From Candidatus Helarchaeota archaeon (GTDB lineage: Archaea > Asgardarchaeota > Lokiarchaeia > Helarchaeales > RDOG01): DNA of 41,568 bases. Shown piece after piece: positions 16,055-23,706 of the stretch. The DNA is taken from positions 1 to 41,568 of the forward strand of contig JAHPZH010000003.1 in assembly GCA_019058315.1 (NCBI GenBank), in the 5' to 3' direction. Each line of letters starts with the position of its first letter. Within the stretch, counting starts at the first letter, position 1. The notes beneath the pieces were generated by a model. It worked only from the letters and a program-made list of their open reading frames with translations, made no database searches and was not told where the DNA came from. Both the position numbers and the translations under genes were made by a program.

Positions 16055-17230
16055 TCACCTTAATGAACTTTGTATACTTTTCAATACCCTGTTATTTAAT
16101 CCTTCATACTCTACGTAAAATAATATGGAATCGTTCTCAACATTTAAATTATTAACCAAACGCTTTGCATGAAGTAAACATTCACCAATTCTCCATATTT
16201 GTAGAATTGGATCTAAAATTGTTCCCGATTCAAATTGATCAGTACTATCTTCTTGGTATCCTCTTACTAAATACATAAATCCGTTTGGAGATGCTCTCCA
16301 ATAGTCTGACTCTGCTGGAATCCCATTAAAAATTGGACCAAACCAACATTCAATAACTCCTTCTACTGTATAAGGTTGTGCGTTAGGAAAATTTGACCAC
16401 ATCCAAGGAGGCCAACCTGTAATATTTGATTCGGTATGAATTAAAACATTTCTAAAATCTCTTAGATTTAATATTTCAAATTCTCCTTTTACTTGATATG
16501 CAACAACATATTTTCCTCTATTGTAAGGTGAAGAAAATGGTAAATCACTTAATAATGATTCTACTTTTTCATTTGATTGAGTATTCCAATTTTCAAGTTC
16601 ATTCCATTCATAATCTTCGGATGGAGTAGTTGATGAAAGATTTGTAACGTTTAACAATATTTCTCTTATATTATTGATTAGTATTTCTCTATTTGCTTGA
16701 ATACAACGATTTATTAATTCATTCCACTCATGTGCTGTTTGTGGAGGTTCGCTTCTAGGACCAGGGCGTCTTGTATAATATTTATTGGCTTGAATATATT
16801 GCTCATTTGGACCACTTCTTTTCGAACGGATTGGTACTCTATGACCTCCTGGTATTCTGATTATTGGAAATTTTATACCTTCTATTGGATGTTCTATATG
16901 ATAAATTTCACATTGAAATGTGGGATCTGCATATCGTTCTATGATACCTTGAATTCTATCAAAAGTACATTCATTTAAATATCTATTATGCTCTTGAGAT
17001 TCAGGAATTGATGGAATCAAGTCATTACCCTCTTGTTCAAAACCTAGAAGAATATAACCACCACCATAATTTGCTAAAGCTAACATTGATTTAGCTAAAA
17101 CAGCTTGGTGTTCAGTTGTTGTTAATTCGAGCCAATTTTTAACTTCTATATCAAGTTTTTCAATTGGATAACGAAGCAGTTCTTTTAAACGTCTTGTAAG
17201 GTCACTAATGATTGAATTATTAATTGTCAT
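16055..17230 (-). CDS. AlbA_2 (Schlafen-type) protein A, apparently cut by a TGA
   Basis: 391 residues. The AlbA_2 core is at the N-terminus: LDIEVKNWLELTTTEHQ, then SMLALANYGGGYILLGFEQEG (48-68), then FPIIRIPGGHRVPIRSKR and YYTRRPGP. The rest is a beta-rich, Trp-containing domain (GWPPWMWSNFP, VIECWFGP). It is only weakly similar to AlbA_2 protein B. The frame stops at TGA 16057-16055, but the same frame stays open for 65 more codons to TAA at 15857-15859 (see separate entry). It is first gene of the minus-strand operon AlbA-AlbA-AAA/DUF4435 and has an AT-rich divergent promoter region upstream. Confidence 0.66.
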   Translation of the reverse strand: MTINNSIISDLTRRLKELLRYPIEKLDIEVKNWLELTTTEHQAVLAKSMLALANYGGGYILLGFEQEGNDLIPSIPESQEHNRYLNECTFDRIQGIIERYADPTFQCEIYHIEHPIEGIKFPIIRIPGGHRVPIRSKRSGPNEQYIQANKYYTRRPGPRSEPPQTAHEWNELINRCIQANREILINNIREILLNVTNLSSTTPSEDYEWNELENWNTQSNEKVESLLSDLPFSSPYNRGKYVVAYQVKGEFEILNLRDFRNVLIHTESNITGWPPWMWSNFPNAQPYTVEGVIECWFGPIFNGIPAESDYWRASPNGFMYLVRGYQEDSTDQFESGTILDPILQIWRIGECLLHAKRLVNNLNVENDSILFYVEYEGLNNRVLKSIQSSLR

Positions 17231-17541
17231 TTATTTAACCGTTATATTTTATACATAATAAAATTGAAACTAAAAGTTGAATGAAACTAAAGAATTTTGA
17301 ACTATGATTCCCAAATTTCAAAGTTCCATCGAGATTTCAATTATTGAGAGTAAAAAAATTGTAAATTTTTCGACTTTATTAACACAATCCTCATTTATAT
17401 ACTTTTGGAAAATTTAACTATATTTTTGTCGGTTAATGATATAAATTGCTTTTTTCTCTTTCCCATCTAAATAATTTGATATAGAGCGACATAAAAAAAT
17501 CATATATGAAAAGAATTGTAGTGAATTGTTGTTTTTTATGA
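17231..17541. promoter_or_regulatory. Divergent intergenic region between AlbA_2 operon and nuclease gene
   Basis: AT-rich with no gene of normal length. A TATA-like TTTATATACTT on the plus strand near 17394-17404 could serve the rightward genes. I see no repeat or palindrome of note. Confidence 0.3.
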
Positions 17542-17667
17542 ATGTTTAAATTTAAATGGGGGAGTAAAATTTATCCTGACTTAATATTTAAAGAACTAAA
17601 AAATATTTATTTAAAATCATTGAATATTGATTCTGTTGAGGAGATATACTTTGAAAAAAATTTTTAA
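17542..17667 (+). CDS. Possible small ORF overlapping the nuclease start
   Basis: 41 codons from ATG 17542 (MFKFKWGSKIYPDLIF..) to TAA 17665-17667, overlapping the TTG start of the next gene by 17 bp. The composition is protein-like (aromatic and charged residues), but no ribosome-binding site is visible and no family is recognised. It could be a coupled leader ORF or chance. Confidence 0.22.
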   Translation: MFKFKWGSKIYPDLIFKELKNIYLKSLNIDSVEEIYFEKNF

Positions 17668-18697
17668 AATTGAACAGATTCAAAAATTTAAAGAATGGAA
17701 AAGATTTCTTAAGACAAAAAAAGCTCTAAGGTGGGATAAAGAAGAAAAAGAAGCCGAAGTGAAAATTAATAACATTTTAAAAACTAAAAACTTTCAAAAT
17801 GGTGGTCCTCTATCAGAATCCGACCTAGATGAAATTTTTAGACTAATGAAAGCATTTAGTACTAATCCGATCTTAGGAAAAAATCTGTATGAATTAAATA
17901 CATTAAAGAAATTTTCAGATAAGTTGAGAGATTTATATTATGGTAATAGAGAGCTTCCAGACAGAGTTCAAGACTTTTTGAGTCTTAAAAATGTCAAAGT
18001 ATTCACATTATCTCATTTTTTATATGCCTTTGATTCAAAGCAGTATCCATTATTATCTCGATTCTCAAGACCATATTTTGGCTTAAATAAAGACCAAGAA
18101 GATTTGGCTTTAGATCTGGCATTAGATCGTTTTAAAATAAAGCCCATTTTTAAATATACATATCATACGAGAAAATACCTTAAAGATGTTATTATCTATG
18201 AAGAATTAAAAGAGTTATTAAATTTAGATAATTACCGTCAACTTAACGATCTATTTTGGCTTGCATATGAAAAAAAGGAGGAAATCCCTAAAATTTTAAA
18301 AATGGGATTTGAGATAGAAAAACATCTTGAAGATTTTATTGAACATAATTGGTCAAATATCGATTGGGGTTCTAATCTTGAATTATATACGATAGGAGAC
18401 CAAACTGGACGACAATTCAAGGCAGGTAAATGGAAAATAGATTTTTTAGCAATAGATGTAGATACAAATGATCTTGTTGTTATAGAATTGAAAAGAGATA
18501 AACCAAGTAGTAAAGTTTTGGAACAAGTATTGAAATATATAGCTTGGGTTAAAAAATATATTGCTACTGGATCTCAAAAAGTCAGAGGTATTATTATTGC
18601 TAATAGAGGTGATAGAGACTTAAAGTTAGCTTTAACAACTTTGGATCACGTAGAAATAAGATTATTCGAAATAAATTTTAGTCTACAACCCTATTAA
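17651..18697 (+). CDS. NucS/EndoMS-like PD-(D/E)XK endonuclease
   Basis: TTG 17651 has GAGGAG 6 nt upstream, so I choose it over TTG 17627; this gives 348 residues. The C-terminal 130 residues are a PD-(D/E)XK nuclease of the NucS / DUF91 type: EKHLEDFIEHNW helix, D264 in WKIDFLAID, E279-L-K281 in VIELKR, and Q292 with Y296 in EQVLKYIAWV, then RGIIIANRGDRD. The N-terminal 210 residues are helical and unfamiliar; they replace the usual NucS DNA-binding domain. A restriction-like or mismatch-directed nuclease is expected. A kinase-gene fragment begins 4 bp after its stop, marking a recombination joint. Confidence 0.68.
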   Translation: MKKIFKIEQIQKFKEWKRFLKTKKALRWDKEEKEAEVKINNILKTKNFQNGGPLSESDLDEIFRLMKAFSTNPILGKNLYELNTLKKFSDKLRDLYYGNRELPDRVQDFLSLKNVKVFTLSHFLYAFDSKQYPLLSRFSRPYFGLNKDQEDLALDLALDRFKIKPIFKYTYHTRKYLKDVIIYEELKELLNLDNYRQLNDLFWLAYEKKEEIPKILKMGFEIEKHLEDFIEHNWSNIDWGSNLELYTIGDQTGRQFKAGKWKIDFLAIDVDTNDLVVIELKRDKPSSKVLEQVLKYIAWVKKYIATGSQKVRGIIIANRGDRDLKLALTTLDHVEIRLFEINFSLQPY

Positions 18698-18700
18698 ACC

Positions 18701-18745
18701 AAATTGCAATATGATATGAAATATTTCACTCAGCTAGATAGATGA
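18701..18745 (+). pseudogene. 3' fragment of a P-loop kinase gene
   Basis: Reads KLQYDMKYFTQLDR then stop. It matches RLQYDTKYFTQLDR near the C-terminus of the intact kinase gene at 3912-4382, with only a few base differences across about 40 bp. No Walker A or other part of the gene remains. It abuts the stop of the NucS-like gene. Confidence 0.75.
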
Positions 18746-18902
18746 TTATTATTTATTTTGGAGTTTTGTCTCCAGATATGCAAAAGAAGATTGACTGGAG
18801 AAGAATAAAATAAAAGACCACAAACATAATATCAAAAAGGATAGGCGTTGGCGGGAATTATATGATGAGAGAGAAGGATTAGAGGGAACCAAAGTTATTA
18901 GG
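18746..18902 (+). other. Gap with decayed coding sequence
   Basis: A protein-like open stretch upstream of, and in frame with, ATG 18903 covers about 18800-18902 and encodes KKDRRWRELYDEREGLEGTK, followed by VIRMLEG. It has no good start and is richer in G than its surroundings. Just before it another short frame encodes FGVLSPDMQKKIDWRR before a stop. They look like pieces of lost genes, or a longer N-terminus of the next gene. Confidence 0.35.
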
Positions 18903-19541
18903 ATGTTAGAAGGATTTAATAACTCCATGTATATTCTTAAAAAGAATTATGAAATATTATTTAAAGTTATTGAATTATATAAAAGTAATCCTGAGTACTT
19001 TTTTGATAATGAAAAGAGGGGTGAATTTTTCAACGAGTTTTCGAGATGTCTGCATAATTATTTGGCAAGTATATCTTCTTTAGTCGACCATATCCGGGTT
19101 ATCCGAAAACAATTAAATAATTTAGAATTGGATGAATGGTCTAAATTAAATCTTTCAGAATTAAAAAATAATGATATTATTGTCTTTCTGCAAAATTTAC
19201 GTAATTACACTCAACATTATAAGTTACCATTGGTTAAGGCAACTATTTCGTTCACTCCAGATGGTTCTAAAGCACAAGAAGGAACTATTGATACTAATTT
19301 AGTATTATCAAAGGTAGAATTATTAAAATGGGATTCTTGGGGTGCAAAATCTAGAAAATTCATTGAAAACTCAGAAGAAAATATTGATATGGAAAAATTA
19401 ATTGTTGAATATCAAGAAATTATTTCAAAAAATTATAATGAATTTATTGAAAAGGTTCGTGACTTATACTCAAAACAAATAAAGGAATTTGAAGATATTA
19501 AAGCTGAAATGAAGCGAAAGTTTCATGATACGAGATATTAA
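18903..19541 (+). CDS. HEPN-type protein with Rx4H motif
   Basis: 212 residues, fully helical. Residues 95-110 read FLQNLRNYTQHYKLPL: R100-N-Y-T-Q-H105 is an Rx4H motif of the 'RNYxQH' kind found in HEPN proteins of the Cthe_2314/Abi type. A beta-like segment (KATISFTPDG) and long C-terminal helices follow, the end being a coiled coil (LYSKQIKEFEDIKAEMKRK). Probably an RNase toxin, or a HEPN protein with a structural role. ATG 18903 is used, but the frame is open upstream. Directly after its stop, 25 sense codons resembling an acyl-CoA dehydrogenase tail remain in the same frame. Confidence 0.55.
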   Translation: MLEGFNNSMYILKKNYEILFKVIELYKSNPEYFFDNEKRGEFFNEFSRCLHNYLASISSLVDHIRVIRKQLNNLELDEWSKLNLSELKNNDIIVFLQNLRNYTQHYKLPLVKATISFTPDGSKAQEGTIDTNLVLSKVELLKWDSWGAKSRKFIENSEENIDMEKLIVEYQEIISKNYNEFIEKVRDLYSKQIKEFEDIKAEMKRKFHDTRY

Positions 19542-19619
19542 GAAATTGGCGGTGGCACAACGGAAATGCAAAAATACGTTATAGCATCGAAAGAATTAAA
19601 TATTCCTTTAGATCTTTGA
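19542..19619 (+). pseudogene. Apparent C-terminal remnant of an acyl-CoA dehydrogenase gene
   Basis: Reads EIGGGTTEMQKYVIASKELN and five more residues, then TGA. The intact acyl-CoA dehydrogenase at 35207 ends EIYEGTSQIQEIIIGNNALN plus a few residues, so the hallmark GT-x-x-x-Q-x-x-I end is shared. The rest of the gene is absent. It suggests the island edge cut into a metabolic gene. The match is short, so this call is tentative. Confidence 0.45.
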
Positions 19620-19654
19620 TATTTTTATTAAAAAATAATTTTTGAGGAATTAAA

Positions 19655-20059
19655 ATGGAAAATATAAAGGATGAGAATATTGATTTTTGGAAAAATCATG
19701 CAAGTTATGCTTATGAATTTGGAGTAAAATCGAATGAGGCATTAGCTACATTAGGCGACGCAGTAATAGGGTTGATTGTAGTAGAATATTACTATAATCA
19801 AGGGTTAACATGTGGTGAAATAACTATAGAGAAATCAAAACGTGTTTCTGACAAATATTTTGTAAAAATAGCGAAAAAGATTGGATTTGATAAACAATTA
19901 AGGTTAGGCTCGGGCATGGAGAAGCAAGATGGAAGGAATAATGAAAAGATTTTAGAAGAAATTTTTGAAGCATATTTTGGTTTCAAATATCTAACTGAAG
20001 GATTGGAAAAAACTAGAAATTCAGTTATAGACATTTTAGTTAAAAAAAATGAGCCATAA
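19655..20059 (+). CDS. Minimal RNase III domain protein
   Basis: 134 residues, one RNase III domain and no dsRNA-binding domain. NEALATLGDAVIGL (27-40) aligns with the NERLEFLGD signature (E28 and D35 kept, the second Glu changed to Ala). EEIFEAYFG (101-109) aligns with the second catalytic motif, with Glu102 where Asp is usual and E105 kept. GAGG lies 8 nt before the ATG. The domain should dimerise to cut double-stranded RNA; the substitutions leave activity likely but not certain. A 5' fragment of a second copy lies at 12539. The methyltransferase gene follows after 19 bp. Confidence 0.72.
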   Translation: MENIKDENIDFWKNHASYAYEFGVKSNEALATLGDAVIGLIVVEYYYNQGLTCGEITIEKSKRVSDKYFVKIAKKIGFDKQLRLGSGMEKQDGRNNEKILEEIFEAYFGFKYLTEGLEKTRNSVIDILVKKNEP

Positions 20060-20078
20060 ATATCTGGAAGATTGAAAT

Positions 20079-20723
20079 ATGTTTTGGGAAAACAAATACA
20101 AAAATGAAAAATTTGTATGGGGAGAAAACCCCAGTGAATTAGGTAAAATAACAGTTCAATATTTAAAAAGTAATAATTTAATTAATAAAAATCTGGAATT
20201 ATTAGATATTGGCTGTGGTTATGGTCGTGATGTATTATACATATCAATGAATATTAATTGTAAGATTTTAGGGATAGATTCTTCTAAAGAGGCAATAATT
20301 CTTGCTAAAAAGAGTAAGAAAAAAGATATAGAATTTCGACATTGCGATTTTAAAGATTTGGATGATACTAAATTTGATATTATTACTAGCTCAAATTTTT
20401 ATCAAATATTAAAAAAACAAGAAAGAAATGCGCTTATTAAAACGATATCAAAAATATTAAAGCCAAATGGGTTATTATTTCTTAGCACACTTTCGGTTAA
20501 TGACCCTGAACATTTTGGTGAGGGAATTCCTATTTCTGGCGAACCTAATTCATATCAAATAGGGACTTACGTCCATTTTTGTACTTATGACGAATTAAAG
20601 AGAGATTTTAATTTTTTAAATATTGAAAAATTATACGAACATGAATATTATGAGCCCCGGGTTACTGGTGATGTTCATCATCATATTTCTTGGATATTAA
20701 TAGGCAAAAATATAGTTACTTAA
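20079..20723 (+). CDS. SAM-dependent methyltransferase, TehB-like
   Basis: 214 residues. LDIGCGYGRD (near 43-52) is motif I of class I methyltransferases, with ILGIDSS binding the ribose and DIITSSNFYQIL as motif IV. The opening MFWENKYKNEKFVWGENPSE is like TehB/tellurite-resistance and thiol methyltransferases. The C-terminal HEYYEPRVTGDVHHH holds several histidines that could shape a metal or small-molecule site. The substrate is unknown, probably a small molecule rather than DNA (no target-recognition domain, no DPPY motif). It closely follows the RNase III gene, so the two may be co-transcribed. Confidence 0.65.
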   Translation: MFWENKYKNEKFVWGENPSELGKITVQYLKSNNLINKNLELLDIGCGYGRDVLYISMNINCKILGIDSSKEAIILAKKSKKKDIEFRHCDFKDLDDTKFDIITSSNFYQILKKQERNALIKTISKILKPNGLLFLSTLSVNDPEHFGEGIPISGEPNSYQIGTYVHFCTYDELKRDFNFLNIEKLYEHEYYEPRVTGDVHHHISWILIGKNIVT

Positions 20724-20842
20724 TTGGATTTGAGATAATTTAAACTGTTAAAAAGAAAGAATTGTTCTAATTAGTAACTTTATAAGGTACCGTAAATAAA
20801 ATAATTAAAAAGTATAATTTTGAACAATTAGTAAAATTATAA

Positions 20843-21556
20843 ATGAATAATTCATTAAATAATCTTAAAACAAAAATATTAGATGTGAAAAAATTGGGAT
20901 TTCTTGATAAAATAAAAAGAGACCTTAAATACAAGGCAACAAGTAAGACAGGATCAATGACTAGTACAGCAACTAGAGATAGAATACTTAAAAAAGAAGG
21001 CAGAAAGTTTTTTAAAGGACTTAAAAGGAAGATGCTGAGTAGAAAAATAAAAATGAAGCATATTGAAAATTTTGAAGAGTTTAAAGAAAAATTTGAAAAG
21101 GAAGCAGATGATCCAGAAAAAACAGTCTTCTTTTATTTGATTGGGGTGTTAGAATATATAACAGGTGATAAAAAACAGGGAGAACCAATGATTACTTTAA
21201 CGATTAGAAAAGATTATATGCAAGTAGATCCAGTATCACCCTCGGGATTGAAATTACCCCAGGCTGGGGAAGGTTACTTCGTACAACACATGCTTGAAGA
21301 CCCTAATATTGTGAAATCATTCCTGGGTGGTAATCCGGATAATAATTACGAAATCGATAAAGAAGAATTAGTAATGCATTTAGTAGGGAAAGAAGTTAAA
21401 AAGAAACATGCAGTTATTGATATACAAAGTGGCGGAAAAGATTTTTATTCCAGAGTTAAATTACAAAAAAATAAACATGGTATTTGGAAACTCTACGAAA
21501 CTTCATCAATAGCAACTGGCGTCCAAGAAAAGACAGAAGATAAAGACGATTTTTAA
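20843..21556 (+). CDS. Unknown protein, paralogue of 22605-23051
   Basis: 237 residues. A basic N-terminus (about 1-70, rich in K/R) precedes a mixed alpha/beta domain: VFFYLIGVLEYITGDKKQGE, LTIRKDYMQVDP, DPNIVKSFLGG, then SRVKLQKNKHGIWKLYETSS. The same landmarks (GVxxYxT/E, G..., NPxIxRSYI, WKixExxSS) occur in the protein at 22605, so the two are paralogues. They may belong to the DUF6935 family, but I am not sure. The basic tail may bind nucleic acid or membrane. TTTATAAGG near 20780 could be its promoter. Confidence 0.55.
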   Translation: MNNSLNNLKTKILDVKKLGFLDKIKRDLKYKATSKTGSMTSTATRDRILKKEGRKFFKGLKRKMLSRKIKMKHIENFEEFKEKFEKEADDPEKTVFFYLIGVLEYITGDKKQGEPMITLTIRKDYMQVDPVSPSGLKLPQAGEGYFVQHMLEDPNIVKSFLGGNPDNNYEIDKEELVMHLVGKEVKKKHAVIDIQSGGKDFYSRVKLQKNKHGIWKLYETSSIATGVQEKTEDKDDF

Positions 21557-21600
21557 TATTTTTTTTTAATTTCTATTTTTTTTAATTTTATAAAAGAAAA
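21557..21600. terminator. T/A-rich terminator between convergent genes
   Basis: Runs of nine and eight T directly follow the stop at 21556 on the plus strand, typical of archaeal transcript ends. The convergent enoyl-CoA hydratase gene ends at 21622; A-runs near 21590-21606 give it a T-run on its own strand. Confidence 0.5.
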
Positions 21601-21621
21601 AATAAAGAGAAATTTAATTTT

Positions 21622-22470
21622 TTATCTCAATTTATAACTTGGTTCACGTTTTTCGAGGAAAGATAAAACTCCTTCTGGTGCATCTTTTGTACTACCTGTA
21701 ATCACTTGGTTTCTATTCTCAAATAGAATTGCAGATTCAAGAGATGGTGCATCTATGCTTATATTTATTCCCTCTTTTGTTAATCTTAAGCCTAAAGGGC
21801 TTTTATTTAACATACTTTTAGCCATTTCGTCAGCTGCGGACATCAATTCATCATCAGGTACGACTTTAGAAACAAATCCTATTTTCTCTGCTTCTTTTGC
21901 ATCCATAAAGCGACCCGTATAAAGAAGTTCACTTGCACGAGATAATCCAATAAGTCTTGGTAGAAAATAACTACTGCCTAAATCGGTGCCCGAAACTCCA
22001 ATCTTGATAAATGCGTTATTAAAACGTGCGCTTTCGGAGGCTATTCTAATATCTGCGGCCATTGCAATAGTAAAACCTCCTCCTGCAGAAGCTCCATTAA
22101 CAGCAGCAATAATAGGTTGCGGGATTTTTCTCATTTTCAAGATTGTATTTGCAATCCATTTTTGAGCATAAAAATTTGTTTTAATTACATCACCCATATT
22201 CAGGAATTGAAGATGTTTGTATTTCTCAGGAGATTTTGCTTTTCTAATATGAGGAAATTCATTTAGATCTAATCCAGCAGAAAATCCTTTTCCCATTCCA
22301 GTTATAATTAAAACCCGACAATCGAAGTTCCATTCTAAATAATCTAAAATTTCATTGAACTCTTCCAATAATTTAATAGAGAGAGCATTAAGCTTTTTTG
22401 GTCGATTAAGTCGTAATATACTAACACCATTTTCTTTTTCTTCAAATAATATCGTTTCAAATTCTTTCAA
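21622..22470 (-). CDS. Enoyl-CoA hydratase/isomerase (crotonase family)
   Basis: 282 residues. Crotonase signatures: LNRPKKLNAL, GKGFSAGLDL (oxyanion hole), PIIAAVNGASAGGGF (second oxyanion loop), DIRIASESARFNNAFIKIGV, then RASELLYTGR and ARK-like C-terminal helices. The catalytic Glu positions appear changed: FIKIGVSGTDLGSS has Asp where many hydratases have Glu, so it may be an isomerase or a specialised member. Role: fatty or aromatic acyl-CoA metabolism, fitting the acyl-CoA dehydrogenase and thioesterase at 35-40 kb. The start is TTG 22470 with AAGGTGAT just upstream. Confidence 0.82.
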   Translation of the reverse strand: MKEFETILFEEKENGVSILRLNRPKKLNALSIKLLEEFNEILDYLEWNFDCRVLIITGMGKGFSAGLDLNEFPHIRKAKSPEKYKHLQFLNMGDVIKTNFYAQKWIANTILKMRKIPQPIIAAVNGASAGGGFTIAMAADIRIASESARFNNAFIKIGVSGTDLGSSYFLPRLIGLSRASELLYTGRFMDAKEAEKIGFVSKVVPDDELMSAADEMAKSMLNKSPLGLRLTKEGINISIDAPSLESAILFENRNQVITGSTKDAPEGVLSFLEKREPSYKLR

Positions 22471-22604
22471 AATATCACCTTCTTAATGATGATTAACTTT
22501 GAAAATAATATTTTAGAAAAGATTAATTATTTTAATCTTCAAAAGGTATAACGAATGAATGAATTGTAATTATAAAAATTATTAATACATTTTATCGAAC
22601 TAAA

Positions 22605-23051
22605 ATGAACTTCACAGAAATTAGAGAAATATGGAAATCTAAATGTAGAGGAGAACCCGAATCTGCCATCGAAGTATATATAATGGGCGTTATACTTTAT
22701 GAAACAAATGAAACTGAGGGAAAAGCTGCATGCTCTTTAGTATTAAATTCCAATTTGACAATTATTGATGAAAAAATTGAGGTAATAGACATTGATATAA
22801 ACCAAAAAGAGAAACAGATTATAGAGAATTTGAAGAAGAATCCTTCTATAATTCGTTCATATATAAAAGACCCGAGTGAATCAACATTATTTCTAAGAAA
22901 AAAAGAAGTTGCCAGATCGAGAGCTAAAATTTTAATAAAATCTAGTTTAAAAAAGACTCCAACTACGTTTTTTTTAGTGAAAGATGATGCGGGATACTGG
23001 AAAATTGTTGAAGGAACATCTTCATTATTAAAAGATATTAAAATAAAGTGA
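22605..23051 (+). CDS. Unknown protein, paralogue of 20843-21556
   Basis: 148 residues, lacking the basic N-terminal tail of its paralogue. Shared landmarks: EVYIMGVILYETNETEGKAA, a run of strands, LKKNPSIIRSYIKD, and TTFFLVKDDAGYWKIVEGTSSL at the end. No catalytic motif is evident. The two copies flank the enoyl-CoA hydratase gene, so the hydratase was probably inserted or rearranged between them. The gene is preceded by an AT-rich stretch and no strong ribosome-binding site. Confidence 0.55.
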   Translation: MNFTEIREIWKSKCRGEPESAIEVYIMGVILYETNETEGKAACSLVLNSNLTIIDEKIEVIDIDINQKEKQIIENLKKNPSIIRSYIKDPSESTLFLRKKEVARSRAKILIKSSLKKTPTTFFLVKDDAGYWKIVEGTSSLLKDIKIK

Positions 23052-23166
23052 AAATAAATTAATAGAATAGTAAATAACTATTTAATTAAGAAATTCAATA
23101 TATAAAACAGAAGAAATAAAAATTCATGAGGTTAACTATCACTATTTTTTAAATATTTAAGAATAG

Positions 23167-23631
23167 ATGAATACTATGTTTAAAATTGTTGAGTTAAAAC
23201 TGGATGAGATTGATAAAATAGAGGCCCTAATGAAAAATTTGTGTCTCCATAGAAATCAAGAGTTTGATCCTAAAAGATTTAAAGAGGGGATTGAGAGACG
23301 CTTAAAAAATGACCATGATAAAATTTTTGTTATTAAGAAATTAGAGGAAAACAAAGTAATTGCTATGCTTATTGCTGATTTTGACAAAAACATGTATGAA
23401 GGCTATATTAAATCCGTTATAGTAGATGATGAATATAGAGGTTTAGGCATGGGTGAAAATTTAATTCAAGCAGCTCTTGAATATTTCCAAGATCAAAATG
23501 TAGTAAATATAAAAATTAATGTTGATGAAGCAGAAGCAAGAGCATTCCAGTTATATAGCAAAGTAGGCTTTAAACCAGAATTACTCCCAGAAGAGGAGAA
23601 AGTTAAAGTAATGAAGATTAAACTGGATTAA
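23167..23631 (+). CDS. GNAT-family N-acetyltransferase
   Basis: 154 residues. The acetyl-CoA site is plain: IKSVIVDDEYRGLGMGENLIQ, with R-G-L-G-M-G as motif A, followed by strand NIKINVDEAEARAFQLYSKVGFK (motif B, with the typical A..LY...GF). The substrate cannot be told: a protein N-terminus, an amino acid or an antibiotic are all possible. It stands alone. Confidence 0.8.
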   Translation: MNTMFKIVELKLDEIDKIEALMKNLCLHRNQEFDPKRFKEGIERRLKNDHDKIFVIKKLEENKVIAMLIADFDKNMYEGYIKSVIVDDEYRGLGMGENLIQAALEYFQDQNVVNIKINVDEAEARAFQLYSKVGFKPELLPEEEKVKVMKIKLD

Positions 23632-23706
23632 TTTTTAGAAGATTTCCTTTAAAAAACTTTAATAATTATGAAATTTCGATAAGTTAAAATCAATAATTAA
23701 AGATAA

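Noticed and set aside
16055..16057. TGA as a selenocysteine codon
   Set aside because: The context (Arg before, Pro after, no redox motif) and AlbA_2 proteins as a family give no reason for selenocysteine; no SECIS-like hairpin was noticed.
12539..19700. RNase III-like direct repeat as att sites of an integrated element
   Set aside because: No integrase gene or tRNA target lies near either copy, and the kinase-gene fragment at 18701 is better explained by duplication and deletion.
20079..20723. DNA methyltransferase of a restriction-modification system
   Set aside because: It lacks the catalytic motif and target-recognition domain of DNA methylases; the sequence fits TehB-like small-molecule methylation.
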